NCBI GenBank assembly: GCA_049317265.1
Contig: JBMOIP010000008.1
Span: 1-64,000, forward strand
From: CAIVAT01 sp049317265
GTDB taxonomy: Bacteria; Bacteroidota; Bacteroidia; Bacteroidales; FEN-979
Reading direction: 5' to 3'
DNA: 64,000 bases
In this document: positions 10,385 through 19,223 of the stretch, one piece after another
Layout of the letters: each line of letters starts with the position of its first letter
Numbering within the stretch: position 1 is the stretch's first letter
Position numbers and translations under genes: made by a program
The notes under the pieces: model-generated
The model's database searches: none
What the model was told of the DNA's origin: nothing
The model's input: only the letters and a program-made list of their open reading frames with translations

Positions 10385-11275
10385 ATGCCCCCCCGCCCCC
10401 GTCTCAAAAACCCCGGCAATGGCCCTCACTCTGGAAAAGCAATATTCGAATTAAGCCTCCTCTCCACCTTCCTCTTTATCTTTTCAGCCCTGCTGCTGCA
10501 GTTCCTGCTCAACCTGCATTCGGCTTTGCTGCTTGCTGCTTACGACATCACCTACCAGTACAGCCTCTTTGCGATCAGCTACCTGACGGAAACAGCCACC
10601 GTCCCGGAACCCTCCGGCTACCTTGCTGCGGGCAGCTCAAAATGGTCGGAAGATAAACTCTATTTTATCTTCGCCACCGGCCCGATGGTCCTCACCTCCC
10701 TGGGATTTTTGCTGCTCTTTGGCCTGAGAAAACTTAGAAATCTTCCCTGGAAAATAAGACTCTTCCTCACCTGGATGGCATTTTTGATGGTCAATGCCCT
10801 TCCGTGCGGACTTATCGCCGGGGTATTCTTTTACGACGGTTTCGGCATCGCCTTTCAATGGCTCATCCCCAGTTACATCGTGCGACTGATCATCGCCCTG
10901 ATGGTGTTACTCCTCCTCATCTTCTTCAGCCGTTTCTGGCAGCGGATGTTCCTGAAGGCCTCCTATACCAGCGCCTTTACCGATTCGGTGGCCCATCAGC
11001 GGAAGTTCATCCTCAATGTCTTTTTTAAACCCTGGATCTACGGTTTCTTCATCCTGCTGCTCTTCAACTGGCCCTTCAACAACCTCTTCTGGCGTACGTT
11101 CCTGCTGAGCTTTGCCTACATGGCGATCGCACTCTTCGACCACAACATCCGCGTTCACCGGAGACCCCACATCCACCGGACGGATAAGAATATCTTCACC
11201 TCCCGGCTGCAGCCGTTGTGGTTTGCGCTTGCGCTCGTGGGGGTGTGGGTGGCAGATTACTTTTTGATTTTTTAA
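10385..11275 (+). CDS. polytopic inner-membrane protein of unknown function, next to PID-motif peptide
   Basis: This 296-residue protein has about seven hydrophobic segments (for example around residues 20-50, 95-120, 130-160, 165-190, 215-235, 245-260 and 275-295). I do not recognise a catalytic motif. A single Cys in NALPCG could superficially recall exosortases, but the surrounding residues and the spacing to Arg/His do not fit the canonical active site. It follows the PID-motif peptide by about 60 bases and may be its membrane partner, since Bacteroidota sorting systems often carry an accessory membrane protein. That functional link rests on adjacency only. The gap before it contains three tandem TTCAATA units. 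Confidence 0.65.
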   Translation: MPPRPRLKNPGNGPHSGKAIFELSLLSTFLFIFSALLLQFLLNLHSALLLAAYDITYQYSLFAISYLTETATVPEPSGYLAAGSSKWSEDKLYFIFATGPMVLTSLGFLLLFGLRKLRNLPWKIRLFLTWMAFLMVNALPCGLIAGVFFYDGFGIAFQWLIPSYIVRLIIALMVLLLLIFFSRFWQRMFLKASYTSAFTDSVAHQRKFILNVFFKPWIYGFFILLLFNWPFNNLFWRTFLLSFAYMAIALFDHNIRVHRRPHIHRTDKNIFTSRLQPLWFALALVGVWVADYFLIF

Positions 11276-11294
11276 TGACGATCCGAAACCCAAC

Positions 11295-11873
11295 ATGAAA
11301 CGCATTCTCATCATCAACGGGCACCCGAACAGCGAGAGTTTAAATTTTGCCATGGCGGCATCCTATAAAAAGGGCGCCCTGCAGGCAGGGGCGGAGGTAC
11401 AGGAGATCGTTATCCGCGACCTGGAATTCAACCCCAACCTTCAGTCAGGGTACCAGAAAAGAACAGAACTGGAGCCCGACCTGCTCGATGCCTGGGAAAA
11501 GATCAAATGTGCCGAACACCTGGTCTGGATCCATCCCGTATGGTGGGGCGGACTGCCCGCAATCACAAAAGGGTTTCTCGACCGGCTCTTCCTACCCGGC
11601 TTTGCGTTTCAATACCGCGAAAACTCCGTGTGGTGGGACAAACTGCTGAAGGGCAGAACAGCCCACATCATCACCACCCTCGATCAGCCGGGGTGGTATT
11701 ACCGGCTGATGTTCGGCAAGCCCAGCGTAAACCAGCTCAGGAAATCGACCCTCGAATTCTGCGGGGTCAAACCGGTGAAGGTCTCCTATTTCGGCCCGGT
11801 GAAAAGTTCCACCCCGGAGCTCCGGAAAAAGTGGCTTGAGCAGGTGGAAGGCTTTGGCAGAAGCAGTAAATAG
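11295..11873 (+). CDS. NAD(P)H dehydrogenase (quinone)/flavodoxin-like reductase
   Basis: This 192-residue flavodoxin-fold oxidoreductase belongs to the MdaB/KefF-like quinone reductase family, which uses FAD or FMN and NAD(P)H to reduce quinones by two electrons in the cytosol. Evidence is the N-terminal strand and loop RILIINGHPNSESLN, the central motif WIHPVWWGGLPA (residues about 78-89) and the following KGFLDRLF helix, all family hallmarks. The length is normal. It starts 20 bases after the membrane-protein gene and could be co-transcribed with it, although no functional link is evident. Confidence 0.88.
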   Translation: MKRILIINGHPNSESLNFAMAASYKKGALQAGAEVQEIVIRDLEFNPNLQSGYQKRTELEPDLLDAWEKIKCAEHLVWIHPVWWGGLPAITKGFLDRLFLPGFAFQYRENSVWWDKLLKGRTAHIITTLDQPGWYYRLMFGKPSVNQLRKSTLEFCGVKPVKVSYFGPVKSSTPELRKKWLEQVEGFGRSSK

Positions 11874-11995
11874 ATTTGCAATTCAACCACCGGATTCGAC
11901 AGTTCACCGGTTTTCTCCTTTCACATCCTTTTATTCTCTCCGAATTTTGCCGGAAATAACCAAACGGTATCCATTCACATCTAAATTCAGAGAAA

Positions 11996-12625
11996 ATGAA
12001 AAAGTCACTAATTTTAATAGCAGCCGTCGCATTGTTGTGGCTGACAAGTTGTTCTGTAAGTAATAAGGTCATTGTCCCACTGGCCGGCCAGGTGGTGGTA
12101 GACGACACCTATACCATCATCTGGAACGGAACCAGCCTTGCCTATCGTTTTGTCAACGACAAATGGGAGAGGGCTGCCAATTACGATTACCAGTTCAACG
12201 TGATGCAAAAAAGGTATGACAACCAGTGGAAATCAATTAAAACGCTGCACCGGATCCATCCGGGTTATGACGGCAAAGCAGGACAAAGAGACCAGACCAT
12301 GTATTTCGAATTGTCGTACAAATCGCATAACGACTCCATCCTTTGTGACCTGCACTCCTCCCTGGGAAAGGGCAAGGGATTTACCGACAAGGAATTCAGG
12401 AACCAGACGATTGAGTTTAAAGTCGACAATTTGAGTAAATTCGCACCGTACGACCATATCCGGATCACCCAGGAGTATAAGTATGAACAGGGTGTGCTGG
12501 AGGAGACCGTGTTTTTATACAAGGAAAAAGACGGCAGGGAGATTCCGTTCATGAAAAACCAGGAGAGGGCCTCGTTTTACATGAAAGGCAAGCTGGACAA
12601 GGCGCCAACGACATTTAAACAATAG
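11996..12625 (+). CDS. hypothetical lipoprotein
   Basis: This 209-residue protein has a typical lipoprotein signal peptide with lipobox LTSC (Cys about residue 19). The mature part is rich in charged residues and beta-type segments, and I do not recognise the family. It sits 20 bases upstream of the LytS-type kinase gene in the same direction, so it may be part of a three-gene unit with the two-component system. An envelope ligand or target of that system is possible but unproven. Confidence 0.7.
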   Translation: MKKSLILIAAVALLWLTSCSVSNKVIVPLAGQVVVDDTYTIIWNGTSLAYRFVNDKWERAANYDYQFNVMQKRYDNQWKSIKTLHRIHPGYDGKAGQRDQTMYFELSYKSHNDSILCDLHSSLGKGKGFTDKEFRNQTIEFKVDNLSKFAPYDHIRITQEYKYEQGVLEETVFLYKEKDGREIPFMKNQERASFYMKGKLDKAPTTFKQ

Positions 12626-12645
12626 CATCAAGTAAACAACTGGTC

Positions 12646-13671
12646 ATGCGACACGATAAAAAACGATTTCTTTACATGGTTTTGCTGGGGATCCTGGTCA
12701 CCCTCGCACTTAACCTCTTCATCCCGGGAAAAACCTGGGAAATTTTACACGTCTACGATTTCCTGGTCTCTATCTGCATCACCATCGTGGTGTGGGAAGG
12801 CAACCTCCGCATCGACCACTGGCTGAATCAGAAATACCCATGGATCACCATGCCCGGCCGGCGCATCCTGGTGCATCTGCTGCTGAGCGTTGGATACAGT
12901 GCGGTGGTCATCTTCATCGGATCCTTTGTTTCCAACTGTTTTACCGACAATATGCCCATGAGTGGTCACGATTTCGTGAAGGTAACCGCCATCATTCTCG
13001 CCGCACTGGTATTGATGTCGGTCATTTTGCTCTCCTTCGAGATCAGTACCCAGTTCTTCAGGCACTGGAAAAATTCGCTTGTGGAGATCGAAAAATACCG
13101 TGCCGAAAGCCTGCAGGCCCAGCTTCAGAACCTGAAGAACCAGATCAATCCCCATTTTTTATTCAACAACATGAGCGTCCTCTCATCACTGGTTTATAAA
13201 GACCAGGACAAAGCGGTTGAGTTTATCAGCCAGCTTTCGAAGGTTTACAGGTACCTGCTTGACAATCAAAACAACGAGCTGGTGCCGGTGGAAGAGGAGC
13301 TGACTTTTATCCGTTCATACATATTTCTATTACAGATACGATTCGATAAGAATTTGGTGATCAGCGTTGATGTGCAAAAGGATGACCTTTCCAAACTGAT
13401 CCCGCCAATGGCGCTCCAGGTCCTGATCGAAAATGCCATTAAGCACAACGAAGCGTCGTCGGATCACCCGCTCACCATTTCGGTGGCCTCCTCGGATGGA
13501 AAACTCATCATAACGAACAACCTGCAGCCACGCACGCAGCACGAACCCGGTTCGGGAACCGGACTGCAGAACATTCGGGCGCGGTACCAGTTTTTCACCT
13601 CCAACCCGGTGGAGATCGTTAGCAGTGCGACGAATTTCATGGTTAAAATCCCTTTATTGTCATCAAAATGA
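12646..13671 (+). CDS. LytS/YehU-type sensor histidine kinase
   Basis: This 341-residue membrane kinase senses an envelope or cytoplasmic signal and phosphorylates the adjacent LytTR regulator. Four transmembrane helices (about residues 8-27, 37-50, 72-93, 112-132) precede a His_kinase (PF06580-type) domain containing NQINPHFLFNN with the phosphoacceptor His170. A C-terminal ATPase part follows (ENAIKHN as N-box, GSGTGLQNIRARY as glycine-rich loop). No periplasmic ligand domain is present. Its TGA stop overlaps the ATG of the response regulator (ATGA), so the two are translationally coupled. Confidence 0.93.
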   Translation: MRHDKKRFLYMVLLGILVTLALNLFIPGKTWEILHVYDFLVSICITIVVWEGNLRIDHWLNQKYPWITMPGRRILVHLLLSVGYSAVVIFIGSFVSNCFTDNMPMSGHDFVKVTAIILAALVLMSVILLSFEISTQFFRHWKNSLVEIEKYRAESLQAQLQNLKNQINPHFLFNNMSVLSSLVYKDQDKAVEFISQLSKVYRYLLDNQNNELVPVEEELTFIRSYIFLLQIRFDKNLVISVDVQKDDLSKLIPPMALQVLIENAIKHNEASSDHPLTISVASSDGKLIITNNLQPRTQHEPGSGTGLQNIRARYQFFTSNPVEIVSSATNFMVKIPLLSSK

Positions 13672-14423
13672 ATGCAATCATCATCGAAGACGAGAAGCTC
13701 TCTGCAGAGCACCTCTCCAACCTGATCAGGAAAATTGATCCGGGCATCCGTGTCCTCCATGTTTTCGACTCTGTAAAGCAGAGTGTTGATGCATTCAACG
13801 AAGGGGTTACGGCAGATCTGCTGTTTGTTGACATCCACCTTGCCGACGGGCTGAGTTTTGAAATTTTCAATGAGATCGCCATCGACACCCCGGTCATCTT
13901 CACAACGGCTTACGACGAATATGCCATCCGGGCATTCAGGCTCAACAGCGTGGATTACCTGTTGAAACCCATTGGCATCGATGAGTTGCGCACCGCCCTC
14001 GAAAAGTACAAAAAGTACAACTCAAAGGACCATTCCATGATGATCGACAACATCGTACATGCATTTCAGTCGATCAGGAAGGAGTACAAGAGCCGTTTCA
14101 TGGTGAGGATCGGGGAGACCATCGTGTCGGTAAAGAGCGAGGAGATCGCCAATTTCATTTTTGAAGATGGCATCGTCATCCTCACCACCCAGAAGAACCA
14201 CCATTACCCGGTCGACTTTACCCTGGAACAGCTGGAGCCGATGCTCAACCCGGGTGAATTTTTCAGGATCAACCGGAAGGTGATCGTCAACATCAGCGCC
14301 ATTCAGAAGACAGGGACCTACTTTAACAGCCGGCTGAAGATCACCTCCGCCTTTCTCCACGACGACAACTCCATCGTGAGCCGCGAACGGGTGAACGACT
14401 TCAAGGAGTGGCTGGGAAAATAG
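13668..14423 (+). CDS. LytTR-family response regulator
   Basis: This 251-residue transcription factor is the partner of the upstream kinase. The N-terminal receiver domain has acidic residues E7/D8, phosphoacceptor D55 (LFVDIH), the conserved Thr in FTTAYDEYA and Lys in LLKPIG. After a linker, residues about 145-250 form a LytTR DNA-binding domain (GEFFRINRKVIVNISAI is characteristic). It ends 23 bases from the end of the convergent ABC permease/peptidase gene. The target genes are not evident from this window. Confidence 0.94.
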   Translation: MNAIIIEDEKLSAEHLSNLIRKIDPGIRVLHVFDSVKQSVDAFNEGVTADLLFVDIHLADGLSFEIFNEIAIDTPVIFTTAYDEYAIRAFRLNSVDYLLKPIGIDELRTALEKYKKYNSKDHSMMIDNIVHAFQSIRKEYKSRFMVRIGETIVSVKSEEIANFIFEDGIVILTTQKNHHYPVDFTLEQLEPMLNPGEFFRINRKVIVNISAIQKTGTYFNSRLKITSAFLHDDNSIVSRERVNDFKEWLGK

Positions 14424-14446
14424 CGGGCATCGTTTCTGTTTAAATG

Positions 14447-17400
14447 TTACTCCTCTTCAATCGTTTTAAGGTTCACTCCCGGGGTTCTGTCAACCAGGTA
14501 GTTGTACGGGTCGATTCCTGCCTGGTAGGGCTTCTCCTTCACCCTGAAGGTGAAAATATTCTCCTTCTTCGTCAGTTTGATCCGTTGCAGCAGCAGGGGT
14601 TTTCCCAGGTTATATTTGTTGGCAGGGGCTGTAAAAATCCCGATATCGACGTAGTCATTCATGGCAACCGTCTTCTCCTTCCCCAGTGAATCGGCCCTGA
14701 ATTTTTCAGAAGTTGTTTTAAGGGTCACCTCGTACTCCTTCCCGATTTTCCTCACTTTTGCCTCGGTCATACGGTTGGAGAAGAGCGTGATGTTTTCGAA
14801 AAGGTCATCCACCAGATACTGCAGGCTGTCGGGTGTCACCTGCCTGAAGGCTCTTACGGCGGAAAGCGAGGTTGGATAGGGCGGTTGTTTGTAGGCAAAT
14901 GAATCGAGCAGGTTACGCAACGCCTCATTCACCTTCTCCTCACCGATCATCTCCTTCAGGTAGTACATCACCACGCTGGCTTTCTGGTAGTGGATGTAGC
15001 CCTGGTGTTCCGATTTATAGAGCGGCCGTTCGGCTTCAAACTCCGTGCTTCTGCCGCTTAGATAACCATCCATTTCATACTTCAGGAACTTTTTCATCTT
15101 ATCCCTTCCGTACTCCTTTTCCATCACCATGAGGGCCGAATATTGGGCAAATCCCTCGCTCATGAGCTCGCTTCCCTGCATATCGGCGCCGCACATCTGG
15201 TGTGCCCACCACTGGTGCCCCATCTCGTGAGCCACCACATAAAACACCAGGTCGACATCCTCTTTGGTCACTTTTCTCAGGTCGACGATAAATCCGATCC
15301 CTTCGCTATAGGGCATGGTGCCGGGAAATGCCTGTGCAAAGCTGGAGTACCGTGGAAATTCGATGATTCGGCACTGTTTATGGTAGTATTTCCCGAAATT
15401 CCGTGTATAGTAGGCCAGTGATTTCTGCAGGCTGTTGAGCATGTTTGGAACGTTGTAGGCATGTTCGGCGATGTAGTATACTTCGAGGTCGATGCCATTC
15501 CATTTTTTCCGGGCAACTTCATACCTTGCGGAGATAAAGGAGTAAAAATCGAGGGAACCTTTGTCAAGTTTGTAGGAGAAGTACTTTTTACCTCCCGATT
15601 CCCACGATTTAACCAGGCTTCCGGGAGCTACTGCAACCTGGTCGGGCACCGTGCTGATGATGGTATTCACCTCCACCCAGTCGGCATCGTCGGTGAGGTA
15701 GTTGCTTGCCCGTGTTGCCAGGTCGTGCTCATCCAGTTTGGCCATCCGGATCCGCCGGGGAAGCTTCAGCTTGACCCGCTTGTTCCTGTCGGAAATCTCG
15801 TAACCGCTGTTGTAGCCGAAGGAGGGCATGATGTCGGTATTGTTGAAGAAGGTACCATTCTGGGTGAGCTGGGTAAAGGTAACCTGGTTCTCAAATCCTT
15901 TGGTAATGCGGGATACCTCAAACCGGATCCCGATCGAATCGCCGGGTTGCAGGGGTTTCGGCAACGAATAGATCCTGTATCCGAGGCGTTTGTCATTCAA
16001 TTTGAGTTTGCTGCCGGAGATGAGGATTTTCACGCTGTCGGGAACCTGCGGAAGGGTGAAATGCAATTCGCTGATCGGTTTACCGGTGGTATTTCTCGCG
16101 TAGGATTCAACCACGACCCGCATGCTTCGTTCATAGGGCATCAGGTCGATGGCATAGTTGTATTTGTAGAACCGGGGCTGGGCCAGCCGCTCATATTTTT
16201 TATAGCTCTTCTCATATTCGACCTGTTTATCTTCCTGCTCTTTTTCAGAGTCATACTTGTTCAGCACCTTCGTGTTGTAGTAGACAAACCCGGCGCAGAG
16301 GATGAAGAGAACCATCGACAATCCGATGGCCACTTTATTCTTCCACAGCATCCAGCGGGCATTTCCGAGGCGATGCAGGAAGCCGGTCTCCTTTCCGCGG
16401 ATATAAAAAGCGTAAATCACATACCCGACAATGATTGAAAAGAGGGACCAATAGACCGTAAACCACACAACCGAGGGTACAAACGGACCGAACCCGTTCA
16501 TGTCGGAGTAGGTAACACTGGGTGTGGAACCAAAGTTGACCATGTTGGTGCTCACCCGCAGCAGGCCCCAGATGAACTGGTTCAGAATGACAAACGCCAC
16601 AAAGGCGAAGTAGGCGATGTAGCGGTTGTTGATGAGATAGTGGAAAAAGAGGGCGATGATGATGAGGAAGGTGAAGTTCACCAGGTCCATCCCCAGGAGG
16701 GATTTGAAATAGACATCCAGCTGGTAGCGGTGGTAACCGAGGATGGTTTGCATGACCACGCCGATCAGGATGGTCAGCAGCAGGACAAGCGCCACAGAAG
16801 CCACCATGGCCGCTACCTTGGAGAGAAAAAGCATGGCAGACCGGATGGGGGTGGAGTCCTGGATCTCGCTGAATTTTGCATCCCGCTCCTTCCATGCCAG
16901 CACCCCGGAATAGAAGGTGATGATGGCGATGAGGAACAGGTAGAACGACCCCCTGATCGAATCGATCACATCATAGGTTACAGGATACATGTCGGTGCCG
17001 TACCTGCCTGTAAAACTGGTGAGGGAAGCTACAAGGTTGATCAACCCGATCACGGTGATGATGATGAACGTCGGGTTTTTGATGATCGCCTTTGTCTCAA
17101 AACGGATCAGGTACCACAGGGCAGAGAGGGAAAAGCTTCCGGCGCCGGATGGCTGAAAATTTTCGTAAGCAACCTCCTGCTGTGGTGTTTGGGTCGACTC
17201 CTTTTTCACCTTCCCGGCTTTTTTATTCCTGGCGCTGAAGGAGAATTTAAAGTAACCTGCCACCAGGATCACCACGCTGATCCCCATCCAGACCAGCCTG
17301 TTGACTAAAAATGCGCCGGAAAGGGCCACGCCATGGGCATTTTTCTCATCCACGGTCATGTACTTTGAGATGATATTTTCGGGTCGGAAGCCAAATGGAT

Positions 17401-18022
17401 CAAGCAGGTTCGCCAGCCACTCCTTCTCGATATCCCTTGTAAACCCTGCCGAAACGGCATAGAAAACCAGGATCACCATCGCGCCAATAAACGAAACGAT
17501 ATTGCTTCTGAAAAGTGTTGCCAGCATGTAAAGCAGCACGGCCGAAATGATTGTGTTGGGGATGCCAAAGGTGATGATCCCCAGGAGATGTCCGTTCAAG
17601 ATCACATCGCCGTAGCGTTCGGGTTGCGCCCAGGGCATCAGCGGGCCGATCAGAGCGCCCAGCGACACCCCCAGCAGCGGCAACACGGCAATGGTCACAG
17701 CGCCGATGAACTTTCCGAAATAGTAATCACGCTTTTTTATGGGTGACGAAAAGACAAACTGGTACATGTTGTGGTCGAAATCGCGGTTGGCCGAGGCATT
17801 CATGAAGGCCGTGGTCATCAGCAGGCAAACCAGCGACATCACGCCGTAGTAAAACTGGATCACAAAGGGGGCGTTTTTATGTACGCTGCCCACCCCGCCG
17901 CCGATGGTTACATTGTCGGATGAAACCGCTCCCATCACCAGCAGGGTGTTGATGATCAGGAATATCCACACCATGGGGGAACGAAGCCAGAACTTCCATT
18001 CATATCTGATAAATTTCCACAT
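14447..18022 (-). CDS. ABC-2 permease fused to an M1-family metallopeptidase domain
   Basis: This 1191-residue membrane protein pairs with the ATPase gene directly upstream (19 bases). Residues about 1-270 and 310-560 are two sets of roughly six transmembrane helices of ABC-2 type, with one more helix near 570. The C-terminal half is an extracytoplasmic M1 (gluzincin) domain with zinc motif HEMGH (932-936) and third ligand E956 in LMSEGFAQY. Nineteen residues separate the two, one more than in classic M1 enzymes; from memory this spacing recurs in ABC-fused members. The exopeptidase GAMEN motif is replaced by GTMPYSEGIG, so aminopeptidase activity is uncertain. The transported substrate is unknown. 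Confidence 0.92.
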   Translation of the reverse strand: MWKFIRYEWKFWLRSPMVWIFLIINTLLVMGAVSSDNVTIGGGVGSVHKNAPFVIQFYYGVMSLVCLLMTTAFMNASANRDFDHNMYQFVFSSPIKKRDYYFGKFIGAVTIAVLPLLGVSLGALIGPLMPWAQPERYGDVILNGHLLGIITFGIPNTIISAVLLYMLATLFRSNIVSFIGAMVILVFYAVSAGFTRDIEKEWLANLLDPFGFRPENIISKYMTVDEKNAHGVALSGAFLVNRLVWMGISVVILVAGYFKFSFSARNKKAGKVKKESTQTPQQEVAYENFQPSGAGSFSLSALWYLIRFETKAIIKNPTFIIITVIGLINLVASLTSFTGRYGTDMYPVTYDVIDSIRGSFYLFLIAIITFYSGVLAWKERDAKFSEIQDSTPIRSAMLFLSKVAAMVASVALVLLLTILIGVVMQTILGYHRYQLDVYFKSLLGMDLVNFTFLIIIALFFHYLINNRYIAYFAFVAFVILNQFIWGLLRVSTNMVNFGSTPSVTYSDMNGFGPFVPSVVWFTVYWSLFSIIVGYVIYAFYIRGKETGFLHRLGNARWMLWKNKVAIGLSMVLFILCAGFVYYNTKVLNKYDSEKEQEDKQVEYEKSYKKYERLAQPRFYKYNYAIDLMPYERSMRVVVESYARNTTGKPISELHFTLPQVPDSVKILISGSKLKLNDKRLGYRIYSLPKPLQPGDSIGIRFEVSRITKGFENQVTFTQLTQNGTFFNNTDIMPSFGYNSGYEISDRNKRVKLKLPRRIRMAKLDEHDLATRASNYLTDDADWVEVNTIISTVPDQVAVAPGSLVKSWESGGKKYFSYKLDKGSLDFYSFISARYEVARKKWNGIDLEVYYIAEHAYNVPNMLNSLQKSLAYYTRNFGKYYHKQCRIIEFPRYSSFAQAFPGTMPYSEGIGFIVDLRKVTKEDVDLVFYVVAHEMGHQWWAHQMCGADMQGSELMSEGFAQYSALMVMEKEYGRDKMKKFLKYEMDGYLSGRSTEFEAERPLYKSEHQGYIHYQKASVVMYYLKEMIGEEKVNEALRNLLDSFAYKQPPYPTSLSAVRAFRQVTPDSLQYLVDDLFENITLFSNRMTEAKVRKIGKEYEVTLKTTSEKFRADSLGKEKTVAMNDYVDIGIFTAPANKYNLGKPLLLQRIKLTKKENIFTFRVKEKPYQAGIDPYNYLVDRTPGVNLKTIEEE

Positions 18023-18041
18023 ACTTTTCTGTGATTGGAGG

Positions 18042-18923
18042 TTAGACTAATTCGTTCATTTTGGCAAAGAAGACATCTTCCAGGTTCTCCTCGGCCCTGG
18101 TAAATCCATCTCCCAAATCCGTGTTGGAAAAAGCGTGGATCAGGGGTTTCCCCCCGGAAAGTTTGCTCGAAATGATCTTGTATTCACCCTGGTACCGGGC
18201 GAGGTCGGCCTTGTCAACCTTGCGTTCCCACACTTTTCCCTTGATCTGCTGCAGCGCATCGTCGGTATTGCCGCAAAAAAGCAGTTTTCCCTTGTCCATG
18301 ATCGCCATCTGCGTGCAAAGTTCCTTCACATCCTGTACGATATGGGTGGAGAGGATCACGATGATGTTTTCGCCAATTTCGCTGAGGATGTTGTAAAACC
18401 GGTTGCGCTCCCCGGGATCGAGGCCGGCGGTGGGTTCATCCACGATCACCAGTTTGGGGTTTCCGATGAGGCATTGGGCAATGCCGAAACGCTGGCGCAT
18501 TCCGCCGCTGTAGCTCCCAACTGCTTTTTTACGATGCTCGGTCAGGTTGACCTTATTCAGCAGCTGGTTCACCATCTCCCTGCGTTCGGCCCGGTTTCCA
18601 AAACCCTTTAACAGTGCCAGGTGATCAAGCAGTTCCACCGCGGATGTGCGGGGGTAGACCCCAAATTCCTGGGGCAGGTACCCCAGCACTTTCCGCACTG
18701 CGTCCTTATCGTTCAGCACATCAATTTCGCCCAGCATAACAGTTCCGCTGTCGGCATCCTGCAGGGTGGCAAGCGTTCGCATCAGCGACGACTTCCCCGC
18801 GCCATTAGGTCCGAGCAGGCCGAACATCCCCTTGTTGATGGTGAGTGATACATTGCTCATGGCTACCACGCCATTGCTATATTGTTTGTTGAGGTTGTCG
18901 ATTTGTAAGATCATGTTTTCCAA
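18042..18923 (-). CDS. ABC transporter ATP-binding protein
   Basis: This 293-residue cytosolic ATPase powers the ABC-2/M1 fusion encoded 19 bases downstream. Walker A is GPNGAGKS (residues 38-45), the signature is YSGGMRQR, Walker B is LVIVDEPTAGLDPG and the H-loop is STHIV. The C-terminal 70 residues are an accessory region seen in ABC-2 exporters. Translation may start at the first Met (18923) or three codons later at MILQ. The pair forms a two-gene operon with the upstream region containing an ACAGAG repeat. Confidence 0.95.
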   Translation of the reverse strand: MENMILQIDNLNKQYSNGVVAMSNVSLTINKGMFGLLGPNGAGKSSLMRTLATLQDADSGTVMLGEIDVLNDKDAVRKVLGYLPQEFGVYPRTSAVELLDHLALLKGFGNRAERREMVNQLLNKVNLTEHRKKAVGSYSGGMRQRFGIAQCLIGNPKLVIVDEPTAGLDPGERNRFYNILSEIGENIIVILSTHIVQDVKELCTQMAIMDKGKLLFCGNTDDALQQIKGKVWERKVDKADLARYQGEYKIISSKLSGGKPLIHAFSNTDLGDGFTRAEENLEDVFFAKMNELV

Positions 18924-18978
18924 TTTTCTGAATGAAAGAAACTAACCTGATTATTTCATACAAGTTGAAATGTTTTTG

Positions 18979-19078
18979 TTTTCTCTGTGGTTCTCAGTGG
19001 CTTCTCCGTGTAACTCTGTGAAATAAATAAAATTACACGGAGTAACACAGAGAAAATTCACGGAGAGCACAGAGAGAA
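18979..19078. repeat. ACAGAG/CTCTGTG intergenic inverted-repeat element
   Basis: The left half begins TTTTCTCTGTGGTTCTC and contains CTCCGTGTAA (19004-19013). This pairs with TTACACGGAG (19033-19042) across an AATAAATAAA-type loop, and the right half continues with AACACAGAGAAAA and GCACAGAGAGAA. It is closely related to the element at 54862-54960, and both start with the same 17 bases. It lies between divergent genes (ABC ATPase and SusC-like porin). Confidence 0.8.
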
Positions 19079-19166
19079 TTTTAATGAATTCATCAGTCTA
19101 AGATGTATAATCTGCTGGAAAGTTACAAATATAGTTGATGAGGTTAGGCTTTATGCGAAATTCTTC

Positions 19167-19174
19167 TATTTTTG
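19167..19174 (+). promoter_or_regulatory. TAnnTTTG -7-like box upstream of SusC-like gene
   Basis: TATTTTTG lies 50 bases upstream of the chosen ATG and fits the Bacteroidota -7 consensus TAnnTTTG. A TTG at 19135-19137 is further away than the usual -33 spacing, so support is partial. Confidence 0.4.
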
Positions 19175-19223
19175 CCATACTGCAAAATACGTTCCTAAAG
19201 TCCATTTGAGTCCAACACTATTC

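Noticed and set aside
10385..11275. Exosortase assignment for the polytopic protein next to the PID peptide
   Set aside because: One Cys in a helix region is present, but the Cys/Arg/His arrangement and surrounding motifs of exosortases could not be found.
15461..16438. 325-codon plus-strand reading frame inside the ABC/M1 gene
   Set aside because: It is antisense to a well-supported fusion gene with intact zinc motif; the translation has no recognisable domain.
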